64,000 nt of DNA from contig NZ_MEEX01000019.1 in NCBI RefSeq assembly GCF_001724605.1, forward strand, positions 56,416 through 120,415. The letters run 5' to 3'. This document shows, in pieces, positions 9,364-17,866 of this stretch. Under the pieces are notes generated by a model. That model did not search any database and was not told the origin of the DNA. It was given only the letters and a program-made list of their open reading frames with translations. Origin of the DNA: Phenylobacterium sp. SCN 70-31. GTDB lineage: Bacteria > Pseudomonadota > Alphaproteobacteria > Caulobacterales > Caulobacteraceae. How positions within the stretch are numbered: the stretch's first letter is position 1; each line of letters opens with the position of its first letter. The translations under genes and the position numbers were made by a program.

Positions 9364-10443
9364 CTACGCCCCGGCCTTCTGCGCGTACGACCACGACAAC
9401 TTGGACAGCGCTTCGACGCGGGGGCCCATGTTCGCCGCGTCGGGGTGGTTGGCGGTGCCGTCGCGCACGCGGCCCAGGATGCCCTGGAGGATGCCCACGA
9501 GACGGAAGCTGTTGTAGGCGAAGAACCAGTTCAGGTCGGCGATGCCCGAACGCCCGGTGAGGCCGCAGTAGTACTCGACCGCCTCGTCCATCGTGGGGAG
9601 GCCATGCGCCTTGAGGTCGGGGATGGTCGAGATCGTGCCGTTCACCCAGTTCATCAGGATGTAGGTGAAGTCGGCCAGGGGCTCGCCCAGGGTGCCCAGT
9701 TCCCAGTCCAGCACCGCCGTCACACGCGATTCGGTGGGGTGGAAGATCATGTTGTCCAGGCGATAGTCGCCGTGGACCACGGAGGTCCGCTCCTGCGGCG
9801 GCACGGTCTTCGGCAGCCATTCGATGAGGCGCTCGACCTCGGGGATGTGGACCGTCTCGGAGGCCTTGTACTGTTTCGTCCAGCGATCGACCTGGCGGGC
9901 CATGTAGTTGCCCGGCTTGCCGTAGTCCTCCAGCCCCACCTTGACGTAGTCGGTGTTGTGCAGGTCGGCGAGGGTCTTGATCTTGGCCTTGAAGATCGCG
10001 TTGCGCTCGGCCGGCGCGTACTGCGGAAGACTCTGGTCCCAGAGGATCCGGCCCTCCACCATCTCCATGATGTAGAACCAGGTGCCGATCACGCCGTCGT
10101 CGGTGCACAGCGCAAACGGCCGCGCCACCGGGAAACCCGTGGGATAGAGCGCCGAGATCACCTTGAACTCGCGGTCCACCGCATGCGCCGACGGCAGCAG
10201 CTTGCCCGGCGGCTTGCGGCGCATGACGTACTTTTGACCGGGCGTCGTGAGCTGATAGGTCGGGTTCGACTGGCCGCCCTTGAACTGGCGCACCGTCAGA
10301 GGCCCCTGATAGCCTTCGACGTTGGCCTTCATCCAGGCGTCCAGCGCCGCCTCGTCGAAGCGGTGGGATTCGGCCACATCCTTGGTGCCGGTGTTGGCCT
10401 GTTCGCGGGCCTGTTCGGCGGCGAGATCCGCGGTCACGGACAT
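9364..10443 (-). CDS. Phosphotransferase family protein (APH / ACAD10 N-terminal type)
   Basis: A 359-residue kinase-like protein of the aminoglycoside phosphotransferase superfamily. The catalytic loop 'VVHGDYRLDNMIFHP' and the metal-binding 'AVLDWELGTLGEPLADF' are intact, and 'KYVMRRKPPGKLLPSAH' supplies the ATP-binding Lys region. This subtype resembles the kinase domain of ACAD10/ACAD11, which phosphorylates 4-hydroxyacyl-CoAs so that an acyl-CoA dehydrogenase partner can act. No such dehydrogenase is present in the window, so the substrate is an inference. The gene has an ATG at 10441-10443 and diverges from the SRPBCC gene; the 70-bp gap must hold both promoters. Confidence 0.88.
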   Translation of the reverse strand: MSVTADLAAEQAREQANTGTKDVAESHRFDEAALDAWMKANVEGYQGPLTVRQFKGGQSNPTYQLTTPGQKYVMRRKPPGKLLPSAHAVDREFKVISALYPTGFPVARPFALCTDDGVIGTWFYIMEMVEGRILWDQSLPQYAPAERNAIFKAKIKTLADLHNTDYVKVGLEDYGKPGNYMARQVDRWTKQYKASETVHIPEVERLIEWLPKTVPPQERTSVVHGDYRLDNMIFHPTESRVTAVLDWELGTLGEPLADFTYILMNWVNGTISTIPDLKAHGLPTMDEAVEYYCGLTGRSGIADLNWFFAYNSFRLVGILQGILGRVRDGTANHPDAANMGPRVEALSKLSWSYAQKAGA

Positions 10444-10513
10444 GGCGCTCCCTTCCGTTCGTCGTACGCTTGTTTGAAATTCCTTTTACCCGCGCCGGGC
10501 GGGGGAGCAAGGC

Positions 10514-10951
10514 ATGCCGGACGAGGTCTCTTCGATCATCGAGATCGCCGCCCCCCGCGAACGGGTGTGGCGGGCCCTGACCGAACCGTCCCTGGTCGTG
10601 CAATGGATGGGCTGCCTGAGGTTCGCGCCGCTGGCCGGCCACGTCTTCTATCTCCAGCCCGATCAAGGGCGCCGCGCAGCCGGCGACGTCACCGACGCCA
10701 TCGCCTGCCGCATAGGAGTCATCGACGCGCCGCGGCGGCTGAGTTTCACCTGGCGCTTCCCCGGCGCACCCGACACGTTCGTGGACATCCGGCTGACCCG
10801 CATCGTCGGCGGCGCCCATGTGCGCCTGGTCCATGCGGGCTGGAATCAGTTCGAAGAGCGGGAGGCGGCGGAGGTCCAGGGGGGCCTGGCCGTCGCCTGG
10901 CACGACGTGGCCCTTCCCGCCCTGCGAGCCGTGGCGGAGCGCGCGGGGTAG
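10514..10951 (+). CDS. SRPBCC / AHSA1-type ligand-binding domain protein
   Basis: A 145-residue single-domain protein of the START/SRPBCC fold. The N-terminal 'SSIIEIAAPRERVWRALTEPSLVVQWMG' matches the AHSA1 (Activator of Hsp90 ATPase homologue 1-like) pattern of a beta strand, helix 'RVWRALT' and 'W' before the ligand pocket. The middle 'PRRLSFTWRFPGAP' and the C-terminal amphipathic helix complete the fold. Members bind hydrophobic ligands or act in stress responses; no specific role can be given here. It is transcribed away from the phosphotransferase and convergently with purD, with an inverted-repeat element in between. Confidence 0.8.
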   Translation: MPDEVSSIIEIAAPRERVWRALTEPSLVVQWMGCLRFAPLAGHVFYLQPDQGRRAAGDVTDAIACRIGVIDAPRRLSFTWRFPGAPDTFVDIRLTRIVGGAHVRLVHAGWNQFEEREAAEVQGGLAVAWHDVALPALRAVAERAG

Positions 10952-11163
10952 GGTCGACCACGAAAGTACACGAGGGGGCATGGCGCCCGCCTCGGGCGAT
11001 GCCGCGAAGCGGCGCCCCTTCGAATTTCAAGGAACCGCGGAAGGCGCGGAAGGGGAAGCCGCGATTCCGCGTTCCTTCGTGTTTTCCGCGGTTGCATGAC
11101 GGAGCCTCCCCTCGCGCGGCGGCTCGAAGCAAACTCCGGCCCCATCGTGTTTGGTGGTTCCCG
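10952..11163. repeat. Intergenic element with nested inverted repeats
   Basis: About 210 bp between convergent genes without a credible reading frame. An inner perfect inverted repeat, AACCGCGGAA at 11033-11042 and TTCCGCGGTT at 11084-11093, flanks short CGCGGAA/TTCCGCG-like words. The outer edges (around 10957-10978 and 11141-11161) form a second, imperfect inverted pair (ACCACGAAAGTACACGA against the complement of TCGTGTTTGGTGGTT). The layout resembles the element at 54739-54820. It may act as a transcription terminator or as a non-autonomous repeat element. Confidence 0.55.
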
Positions 11164-12438
11164 TCAGCGCGGCCCCAGGGCCCGCCAGCCGATGTCGCGG
11201 CGGCAGAAGCCGTCGGGGAAATCGATGGCGTCCACGGCGGCGTAGGCGACGTCCCGCGCGGCCTGGAGCGTCGGTCCTCTGGCGCAGACGTTCAGCACCC
11301 GACCACCCGCAGCGCGAAGCACGCCGTCGTCGCCCTTTTTCGTGCCCGCATGGAACACCGAGGTCAGCGGGCCGAAATCGGCGTCCGCGCCACGGATCTC
11401 GCCGCCGGATTTCGGCGCCTCCGGATAGCCGTCGGCGGCCATCACGACACACACGGCCGAGTCGTCGCGCCACGCGGGCGGCGGCGTCTCGGCCAGGCGT
11501 CCCTCGGCGCAGGCCAGCAGATAGGGGACGATGTCGCTTTCCAGCCGCAGCATCAGCACCTGGCACTCGGGATCGCCAAAACGGACGTTGAATTCCACCA
11601 GCTTCGGCCCGTCCTTCGTGGCCATCAACTCCACGAACAGCACGCCGCGATAGGGAAAGCCGTCGGCGGCGATCCCGGCGAAGGCCGGCTCCACGAGGCG
11701 CGTGCGCACCTGCTCCACCAGTTCGGGCGTGAAGACCGGCGCGGGCGAATAGGTCCCCATGCCCCCGGTGTTCGGCCCCTGTTCGCCGTCGAAGGCCCGC
11801 TTGTGGTCCTGGGCCCAGCCGAAGATCATCGAGTCCCGTCCGTCGCAGAGGGCGAACAGCGAACCGATCTCGCCCTCCAGGAACTCCTCCAGCACCACGC
11901 GGGCGCCCGCGGCGCCGAAGCGGCCGCCAAAGGCGTCGTCGATGGCGGCTTCGGCTTCGGCCCGCGCCTGCGCGATCACCACGCCCTTGCCGGCCGCAAG
12001 GCCGTCGGCCTTGATCACATACGGCGGCCGGAACCCATCCAGGGCGGCGCGGGCGGCTTCCGCGCTGTCGCACACCGCGTAGGCCGAGGTAGGCAGACCG
12101 TGACGGTCGCAGAAGGCCTTCGTAAACGCCTTTGAGGACTCGAGCTGGCCGGCGCCGGCGGTCGGACCGAAGCAGCGGACGCCCTCGGCCTCCAGCGCAT
12201 CGGCAAGACCCGCAGCCACCGCCGATTCGGGACCGATCACCACGAGATCCGCGGCGACTTCCTTCGCCAGGGCCAGCAGCCCCGGGACGTCGGTCGCCGC
12301 CACATTCCGGAGTTCACACTGCGCAGCCATGCCGGGGTTGCCGGGCGCGGCGACCAGACGGCGAACGGACGGCGAGGCGGCGATCTTCCAGGCCAGCGCA
12401 TGCTCGCGGCCGCCGGAACCCACGAGGAGGATATTCAT
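11164..12438 (-). CDS. purD: Phosphoribosylamine-glycine ligase
   Basis: A 424-residue GARS enzyme of normal length; it joins glycine to phosphoribosylamine in the second step of purine synthesis, using ATP. The N domain begins 'MNILLVGSGGREHALAWKI', the family signature. The ATP-grasp core shows 'YVIKADGLAAGKGVVIA', 'VVLEEFLEGEIGS', 'GPNTGGMGTYSP' and the metal-binding 'VEFNVRFGDPECQ'. The C-terminal domain ends 'FPDGFCRRDIGWRAL'. ATG at 12436-12438 is preceded by GAGGAGG. It is monocistronic and diverges from the histidine kinase gene. Confidence 0.97.
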   Translation of the reverse strand: MNILLVGSGGREHALAWKIAASPSVRRLVAAPGNPGMAAQCELRNVAATDVPGLLALAKEVAADLVVIGPESAVAAGLADALEAEGVRCFGPTAGAGQLESSKAFTKAFCDRHGLPTSAYAVCDSAEAARAALDGFRPPYVIKADGLAAGKGVVIAQARAEAEAAIDDAFGGRFGAAGARVVLEEFLEGEIGSLFALCDGRDSMIFGWAQDHKRAFDGEQGPNTGGMGTYSPAPVFTPELVEQVRTRLVEPAFAGIAADGFPYRGVLFVELMATKDGPKLVEFNVRFGDPECQVLMLRLESDIVPYLLACAEGRLAETPPPAWRDDSAVCVVMAADGYPEAPKSGGEIRGADADFGPLTSVFHAGTKKGDDGVLRAAGGRVLNVCARGPTLQAARDVAYAAVDAIDFPDGFCRRDIGWRALGPR

Positions 12439-12593
12439 GGGCGGGGCTTTGACCTGCGCTCGCCCTTCCGGTCAAGACGCTGCGCAAGCGCACGATTCGC
12501 GGCGTAACATGTTTCACTGGTTGCGACGTCGAGTCGCACCCCTCGCCCAGGTTGCGGGGGTTAGGGTTTGCCCGGCCTGCGACGGGAGACGGT

Positions 12594-13262
12594 ATGGCCA
12601 GTCCCAGCGACGACGACGAGACGAACGCGTTGGAGCGGCACGCCGCGCGGCAGCGCGAATCCGAGCACAGGGTGAAGAACACCCTGCAACTCATCTCGTC
12701 GATCGTCATGCTTCAGGGCCGGCGGGTGTCGGACGAGGATGTCCGCCAGGCGTTGAAGGCGGTCCAGAGCCGCGTCGCCGCGGTCAGCGTGGCGCACCGT
12801 CACGTGACGTGGGGCGAAGACGCCGAGGAGACCGAGCTGGCAGGGCTCGTGCGCGAGATCGTCGGCGACCTGGCCGGCTCGGCAGGCCGCGAGGGCGTGG
12901 ACATCGATCTCGACCTGGAGAGCGTGATCATTCCCGGCCGCAACGCCGCGCCGATGGCGCTGATCGTCAGCGAGGCCGTCGGCAACGCCTTGCGCCACGC
13001 CTATCCCGACGGCCGCAACGGCCGTATCCGCGTGGCGTTGCAGCGGATCGACCACGGTTTCGAGCTGAGCGTCGCCGACGATGGGGTCGGGGTGGACGAC
13101 GGAGCGGGCGACCGGGCGCCGACACCGGCCTTCGGGCTGACGGTCGCGCAACTCATGGCCCAGCAGGTGCGCGGCCGGTTGCAGACCGGCGGTGTTCCCG
13201 GGCAACCCGGCGTGCGGATCGCCGTTACCGTCACCATGGACAGCACCGCGCCCCGGGCCTGA
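12594..13262 (+). CDS. Cytoplasmic HisKA_2-type sensor histidine kinase
   Basis: A 222-residue soluble kinase without sensor or membrane segments. The phospho-acceptor His is about residue 25 in 'ESEHRVKNTLQLISSIV', the HisKA_2 signature. The HATPase domain has the N-box 'LIVSEAVGNALRHAYP', G1 'VADDGVGVD' and 'FGLTVAQLMAQQVRG'. Such short HisKA_2/HWE kinases are common in alphaproteobacteria, where many feed into the general stress response or other phosphorelays; the partner is unknown. ATG 12594 has GGGAGA six bases upstream and was preferred over an in-frame upstream ATG. A SemiSWEET gene follows after 22 bp. Confidence 0.88.
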   Translation: MASPSDDDETNALERHAARQRESEHRVKNTLQLISSIVMLQGRRVSDEDVRQALKAVQSRVAAVSVAHRHVTWGEDAEETELAGLVREIVGDLAGSAGREGVDIDLDLESVIIPGRNAAPMALIVSEAVGNALRHAYPDGRNGRIRVALQRIDHGFELSVADDGVGVDDGAGDRAPTPAFGLTVAQLMAQQVRGRLQTGGVPGQPGVRIAVTVTMDSTAPRA

Positions 13263-13284
13263 GGCCCATGCCTCCCAGGACACC

Positions 13285-13551
13285 ATGTCTCTGATCGCCA
13301 ATGTGATCGGCACGGGCGCCGCCCTGTGCTCGATGACCAGCTTCGTGCCGCAGATCGCCAAGATCGTGCGCGAACGCGACGCCACCTCGGTTTCGCTGCG
13401 CATGTATGCCGTCACCGTGACGGGCTTCTGCCTCTGGACGGCCTATGGCGTGATGATCGGAAGCTGGCCGGTGGCGGCGTCCAACATCGTCTGCCTGGCC
13501 CTGTCGGCCACTGTCCTGGCGCTGAAGTGGCGCTTCTCGCGCGCCGCATAA
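13285..13551 (+). CDS. SemiSWEET family small sugar transporter
   Basis: An 88-residue membrane protein with three predicted helices and the PQ motif 'SFVPQIAKIV' in the first helix, the hallmark of SemiSWEET proteins. These dimerise in the inner membrane to form a facilitative sugar pore. 'DATSVSLRMYAVTVTGFCLWTAYG' and 'ASNIVCLALSATVLALK' correspond to helices two and three; the conserved helix-three Asn is present. It follows the kinase gene closely and may share its transcript. The transported sugar is not indicated. Confidence 0.88.
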   Translation: MSLIANVIGTGAALCSMTSFVPQIAKIVRERDATSVSLRMYAVTVTGFCLWTAYGVMIGSWPVAASNIVCLALSATVLALKWRFSRAA

Positions 13552-13636
13552 ACTTCTTGTCCTAGCCACGTCGCCGCCGGGGCCGTAAGTCGGGCGCTCA
13601 CGCGCAGGTTTGGCGCGCGGGCTCGAAGGTCACGGA

Positions 13637-15922
13637 ATGAGCGACAGGCTGCAGGCCGCACAGGCGGCGCTGAATTCGGGACGGCGGGACGAGGCGATCG
13701 AGCACCTGATCGCCGCTGTGGCCGAGGCGCCAGGCCAGCCCGTCAACGTCTATCGGATCCTGACGGTCCAGCTCTACAACGCCGGGCGGTTCGAAGAGGG
13801 CGAGCAGCACGCGGCAGCGGGGCTCAAGCGCTATCCCCGGGACTACGACCTGCTCAACGTCCACGGCGTGATGCTGCGGAAACTCAAGCGCCAGCGCGAA
13901 GCCGCGCCCGTGCTGGAGCGAGCGATCAAGCTCAAGCCCAACGCCCCGGCGGCTCAGCAGAACCTGGGCAACGTCCTGCTGGACCTGGGGGAGCACGCGC
14001 GCGCCGAAGCCGTGTTCTCGAAGCTCGTCCGGGCCGAGCCGCGAAACAGCGAATACCACCGCCAGCTCGGGCGCACCCTCGCCCGGCGAGGTAAGATAGA
14101 ACCCGCGCTGACCCGGCTACGGGCCGCAGTCAGCATCAAGCGGGACAATGTGGAAGCCTGGCTGGACCTCGCCGGCTGCCTCTCTGAGGAGTTCCGTATA
14201 GCCGAGGCGCAGGAAGCGCTCGCCGCGGCCCTCGCCGCCAACCCCGGCGCCCAGAAGCTGCTGGAAGCCAGGGCGCTGACCCTTCGACGCGGGGGAGACC
14301 TGAAAGGCTGCCAGACCTTCCTCGAAGAACTCCTGCCGTCCAATCCCGACGCGGCCTGGCTCCAGCACCAGCTCGGCTCCCTGGTTTCGGACTGGGACCG
14401 CGATCGCGCCAACCGGCATTTCGAGCGGGCGCACGAGCTGGAGCCGGACAGGCTCGAATACGCCACCGCGCTGGTCGAGAGCCTGGAGCGCACCCGCCTC
14501 GGCGACGAAGGCGGCCATATCGAGCGCGCCTACCAGCTCGCCCTGACGCTCCTGCCGCGAAAGCCGGAGTTCTCGGACTCGACCAACAAGGTCATGACCG
14601 ACGTTTTCGTGCGCGTCTGCGACTACGACGGGCTGGACGCCGTGGGCGACTTCAAGACTCTGGGCCGGGGCTGGGCCCAGAGCGGCCGCCACACCGCGCT
14701 GCTCAAGCAGATCGCCCGCGTGCGGGGCGACGACGACCGGCAAGAACTGGTCGAGCAACACCGCATCTGGGGCCGGGCCCAGGAGGAGGCCGCCGCCCGC
14801 CGAACCATCAAGCGCCCGCCGCCGCGGCCGCTCGGTCCGAAGATCCGCCTGGGCTTCATGTCGTCGGACCTGCGCGCCCACCCGGTGGGCTACTTCGCGA
14901 TGCCGCTCTTCGACCACATCGACACCGACCGGTTCGAGGTGTTCATCTACTCATTCTACCAGGGCCGAGAAGACGCAGCGCAGCGGGCGATCACAGAGAA
15001 GGTCACCGCCTATCGCTGGTGGCCCGAGGCCAGCATCACCCAGGCCGCCGAGCGGATCGCGGCGGACCAGCTCGACCTGCTCATCGAGCTGGGCGGCTCC
15101 ACCCACATGAACAAGCTGGAGGTGATGGCCTATCGGCCGGCGCCGCTCCAGGCGAGCTGGCTGGGCTATCCCCACTCGGCGGGGCTCTCGACCATCGACT
15201 GGTTCATCTGCGACCCGATCACCGCGCCGCCCCGGCGCGAGCTCCTGATCGAGACCCCGCTGCTGATGCCGCGGAGCTGGATCGCGCTGGGCGCGCGGTT
15301 CTTCTCCAACACGGTCGAGATCGGCGAGGCGCCCGAGCTGCGGAACGGCTTCATCACCTACGGCACGGCAAACAATCCGCACAAGTACACGCGCGACGTC
15401 CTGCGGACCTGGGCGAAGGTGGTCGCCGCAACGCCGGGGTCGAAGTTCGCGTTCATCCGGCCCGAGGCCAGCGGCGAGAGCTTCCGGCGCAACATCGAAA
15501 AGCAGTTCGCCGTGGAGGGCGTCACGCCCGACCGGCTGGTGTGGCACGCGATCCGCGGCGCGCACCTGCCCTACTACAACGAGGTGGACATCACCCTCGA
15601 CCCCTTCCCGCTGACCGGCGGCACCACCACCGCCGAGACCCTGTGGATGGGCGTGCCTCTGGTGAGCCTGACGGGGCCGGCGTTCTATGAGCGCCTCAGC
15701 GCCTCGATCATGACCAACAGCGGGGTCGGCGACCTGGCCGTCGACACGCGGGAGGCCTACCTCGACACCGCTGTCGCCCTGGCGGCGAACCGCGAGCGGC
15801 GGCTGGAGCTGCGGCGCTCGCTGCGTGACCGGATGCGCCAGGGGCCGCTGGGGCAGACCGAACAGTTCGCGAAGGACTTCTACGATATGATCCACGCCGC
15901 GGTGACCGCGAAGCGCGGATAG
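13637..15922 (+). CDS. TPR-repeat O-linked glycosyltransferase (GT41, SPINDLY/OGT type)
   Basis: A 761-residue cytoplasmic protein. Residues ~1-370 are a tetratricopeptide array (e.g. 'APAAQQNLGNVLLDLGEHARAEAVF', 'VEAWLDLAGCLSEEFRIAEAQ'), and ~400-760 is a GT41 catalytic domain. Catalytic-domain hallmarks are 'LGFMSSDLRAHPVGYF', 'DLLIELGGSTHMNKLEVMAYRPAPLQ', 'WLGYPHSAGL', 'YGTANNPHKYT' and 'DPFPLTGGTTTAETLWMGVPLV'. GT41 enzymes glycosylate protein Ser/Thr or Asn. In Caulobacter and Brevundimonas the TPR-glycosyltransferase FlmG modifies flagellin; whether this enzyme does so, or targets the nearby RTX protein, is not shown. ATG 13637 begins the homology. It ends next to the convergent CDP-sugar operon. 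Confidence 0.9.
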   Translation: MSDRLQAAQAALNSGRRDEAIEHLIAAVAEAPGQPVNVYRILTVQLYNAGRFEEGEQHAAAGLKRYPRDYDLLNVHGVMLRKLKRQREAAPVLERAIKLKPNAPAAQQNLGNVLLDLGEHARAEAVFSKLVRAEPRNSEYHRQLGRTLARRGKIEPALTRLRAAVSIKRDNVEAWLDLAGCLSEEFRIAEAQEALAAALAANPGAQKLLEARALTLRRGGDLKGCQTFLEELLPSNPDAAWLQHQLGSLVSDWDRDRANRHFERAHELEPDRLEYATALVESLERTRLGDEGGHIERAYQLALTLLPRKPEFSDSTNKVMTDVFVRVCDYDGLDAVGDFKTLGRGWAQSGRHTALLKQIARVRGDDDRQELVEQHRIWGRAQEEAAARRTIKRPPPRPLGPKIRLGFMSSDLRAHPVGYFAMPLFDHIDTDRFEVFIYSFYQGREDAAQRAITEKVTAYRWWPEASITQAAERIAADQLDLLIELGGSTHMNKLEVMAYRPAPLQASWLGYPHSAGLSTIDWFICDPITAPPRRELLIETPLLMPRSWIALGARFFSNTVEIGEAPELRNGFITYGTANNPHKYTRDVLRTWAKVVAATPGSKFAFIRPEASGESFRRNIEKQFAVEGVTPDRLVWHAIRGAHLPYYNEVDITLDPFPLTGGTTTAETLWMGVPLVSLTGPAFYERLSASIMTNSGVGDLAVDTREAYLDTAVALAANRERRLELRRSLRDRMRQGPLGQTEQFAKDFYDMIHAAVTAKRG

Positions 15923-15923
15923 G

Positions 15924-16577
15924 TCAGAGGCGGAAGTATTCCTTCAGCAGATCGTCGGGGCGCGGCTGGAAAGCCAGGTCGGCCCCGGCGCCGCGAAAGG
16001 CGATGACGCCGGGTGGAACGACCTTGTTCACCGCGCTGACGCCTTGGCTCAGCACGGCGTCGTCGCCGATCACCGAACGGCCGATCACCGCGGTGTTGGG
16101 ATAGAGCACGACCCGGTCGCCGATCACGGGGATCTGGTCCTTGTGCCGGCCGACGGTCGAGTTCTGGTAGAGGACCAGGTAGTTCCCGTAGGTCGCCTTG
16201 GCCAGGACGATGCCCACCGAGTGGCCGATGTAGAACACCGGCGGCATCTGGATTTCGTAGAACAGGTCGATGCCGTTCAGGGCCTTGTTCATCAGGAACA
16301 GGCGCGTGGCCGCCGCCGTATCGCCCGAGCGCCGCCAGATCGTGTTCGAGAGATAGTACAGGAAGATGCAGTGTTGCGAGCTCTGCAGCACGTTGAACTG
16401 GTCGGGCCGCCACGGCGCGCAGGCGTTGATACAGACGTGCATCCGCTCCAGGGCTTCATGGACATGCTCGTCCACCGCCTTGCGGAAGGCGTCCTCCCGG
16501 CCGTCGGGCACGATCGCCGCGCACTGGGCGACGAGATAGGCGACCAGGCTGTCGCGGGTGTGGTCGAGGAGCTGCAC
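15924..16577 (-). CDS. Serine-acetyltransferase-like hexapeptide O-acetyltransferase
   Basis: A 217-residue protein with an alpha-helical N-terminal half and a left-handed beta-helix C-terminal half ('GNYLVLYQNSTVGRHKDQIPVIGDRVVLYPNTAVIGRSVIGDDAVLSQG'), as in CysE. The segment 'IDLFYEIQMPPVFYIGHSVGIVLAKA' corresponds to the CysE active-site region with His. A true CysE would use serine, but the place at the end of a CDP-sugar operon suggests an acetyl or acyl transfer to the surface sugar. The start is GTG at 16575-16577; the gene is six bases after the SDR gene. The acceptor is inferred, not seen. Confidence 0.8.
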   Translation of the reverse strand: MQLLDHTRDSLVAYLVAQCAAIVPDGREDAFRKAVDEHVHEALERMHVCINACAPWRPDQFNVLQSSQHCIFLYYLSNTIWRRSGDTAAATRLFLMNKALNGIDLFYEIQMPPVFYIGHSVGIVLAKATYGNYLVLYQNSTVGRHKDQIPVIGDRVVLYPNTAVIGRSVIGDDAVLSQGVSAVNKVVPPGVIAFRGAGADLAFQPRPDDLLKEYFRL

Positions 16578-16583
16578 GGCGCG

Positions 16584-17378
16584 TCAGAGCCCTTCCAGAT
16601 AGGCGCGGATCACATCCTCGACGGCCCGCGCGCGCACGCCAAGACCCGCCAGCCGTTCGACGCTGGCGCTGGGCGGCGGCGGTGGGTTGGCCTGGCCCCG
16701 GAATCGCACTGTCCAGCCCGCCGTCTCGAACACCCGAGCGATCCCGGCGTTTGTGGTCAGGCGGCCTGCGGCCACGTTGAAGACCCCGACCGGCGCGGCG
16801 GCGATGGCCATGAGGGCGGCGACCGTGTCATCCAGGTGGATGTAGTCGCGCGCGATGTTCGGGCTGGAGTCCAGCTCCAGGTCCCGGCTCCCACGGGCGG
16901 CGATCAGCCATTCGGACAGGAAGCCCGGCGCGCCGTCCGCCCAGTCGAACACGTTGGACAGCCGGGCCACGGCCCCCCGGCCGCCGGTGCGCGCCAGGGT
17001 CAGGTTCTCGCCCAGGGCTTTCGAGAGATCGTACACCCGCCGCGGGTCGGCCGGATCGAAGATCAGGGGCTCGGCCTCGTGGACCACGTCCTTGCGCTGG
17101 CCGTCGTACAGCCGGGTGGACGAACAGTAGACCAGCCGCTCGAACCGGCCCGCCTCGACAAGCCGGCTCACCAGACTGGCGTGGGCCTCCACCGTATCGA
17201 ACGGCCGCCGGTCGTAGTCGGCGGTCAGGCCGGCGCAGTAGAACACCACACCCAGGTCACGGGCCAGCAGGTCGGCGTCGCCCTTGGCCGGCGCCCACAC
17301 GTCCCAGCCCTCGGCGCGCAAACGCTGCGCCAGGCGGACGCCCACGAACCCGGCCGCGCCGACGACGGTGGCCTTCAT
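16584..17378 (-). CDS. NAD(P)-dependent epimerase/dehydratase (extended SDR), likely ketoreductase
   Basis: A 264-residue extended short-chain dehydrogenase. The Rossmann motif is 'VVGAAGFVG' at the N-terminus. The active-site Ser lies in 'YCSSTRLYDG' and the YxxxK pair is 'YDLSK'. 'RLSNVFD' and 'DYIHLDDTV' are normal substrate-domain blocks. Since rfbF/rfbG make a CDP-4-keto-6-deoxyhexose, the most natural role is 4-keto reduction of the C-methylated, epimerised intermediate. The ATG overlaps the stop of the upstream acyltransferase by four bases. Epimerase activity cannot be excluded. Confidence 0.85.
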   Translation of the reverse strand: MKATVVGAAGFVGVRLAQRLRAEGWDVWAPAKGDADLLARDLGVVFYCAGLTADYDRRPFDTVEAHASLVSRLVEAGRFERLVYCSSTRLYDGQRKDVVHEAEPLIFDPADPRRVYDLSKALGENLTLARTGGRGAVARLSNVFDWADGAPGFLSEWLIAARGSRDLELDSSPNIARDYIHLDDTVAALMAIAAAPVGVFNVAAGRLTTNAGIARVFETAGWTVRFRGQANPPPPPSASVERLAGLGVRARAVEDVIRAYLEGL

Positions 17379-17866
17379 CCGCCCCGCTCGCCGATCCGTC
17401 GCGCCGGGGCGCCCGCGAAGATCGCATAGGCTGGGACCTCGCCGCGCACCACGGCCCCCGCGGCGATAACCGCGCCACGCCGGATCACCGCCCCGTCCAG
17501 AACCACCACGCCCGAGCCCAGCCAGCAGTCGTCCTCGATGACGATACCGCCCTTCGACGCCTGGAAACCCTGGTCCTTGATGAATCGCTGGCGGTCGGAG
17601 ATGGCGTGGTTCGTGGGCGCGAGCGTGCAGTTGGCGGCGATGGCGACACCCTGGCCGATGGTCACGCCGTTGCCGGTGTAGATCACGGTGCCGGAATTGA
17701 TGGCCGTGTCCGGGCCGATCACCACGTCGCCCGAGCCGCCGGCCGGCTTGATCTTCACGAAGCTGTCGATCATCACCCGCGGTCCGATCTCGATCAGAGT
17801 GCCGCGCACCGACTCCTCAATGTCGGCCATCGGCGAGATCCGGGCGGTGGGATCAATCTTCAGCAT
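17375..17866 (-). CDS. Left-handed beta-helix acyltransferase (sugar O-acetyltransferase type)
   Basis: A 163-residue hexapeptide-repeat acyltransferase. Nearly the whole chain is beta-helix: 'VMIDSFVKIKPAGGSGDVVIGPDTAINSG', 'NGVTIGQGVAIAANCTLAPTNHAI', 'IVIEDDCWLGSGVVVLDGAVIRRGAVIAAGAVV'. The His in 'PTNHAI' is the usual catalytic position of this family (acyl-CoA dependent, trimeric). It overlaps the preceding epimerase gene by 14 bases and the following SDR by four. It probably acetylates a sugar of the surface glycan made by the operon, or its nucleotide form; which hydroxyl or amine is modified is unknown. Confidence 0.85.
   Translation of the reverse strand: MLKIDPTARISPMADIEESVRGTLIEIGPRVMIDSFVKIKPAGGSGDVVIGPDTAINSGTVIYTGNGVTIGQGVAIAANCTLAPTNHAISDRQRFIKDQGFQASKGGIVIEDDCWLGSGVVVLDGAVIRRGAVIAAGAVVRGEVPAYAIFAGAPARRIGERGG

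Noticed and set aside
10970..11100. Short plus-strand frame in the 10952-11163 gap as a small gene
   Set aside because: It is composed of the inverted-repeat element and has no ribosome site or homology.
9445..12135. Very long plus-strand open frame (896 codons)
   Set aside because: It runs antisense to purD and the phosphotransferase and in another frame through the SRPBCC gene; the composition is that of a GC-rich shadow.
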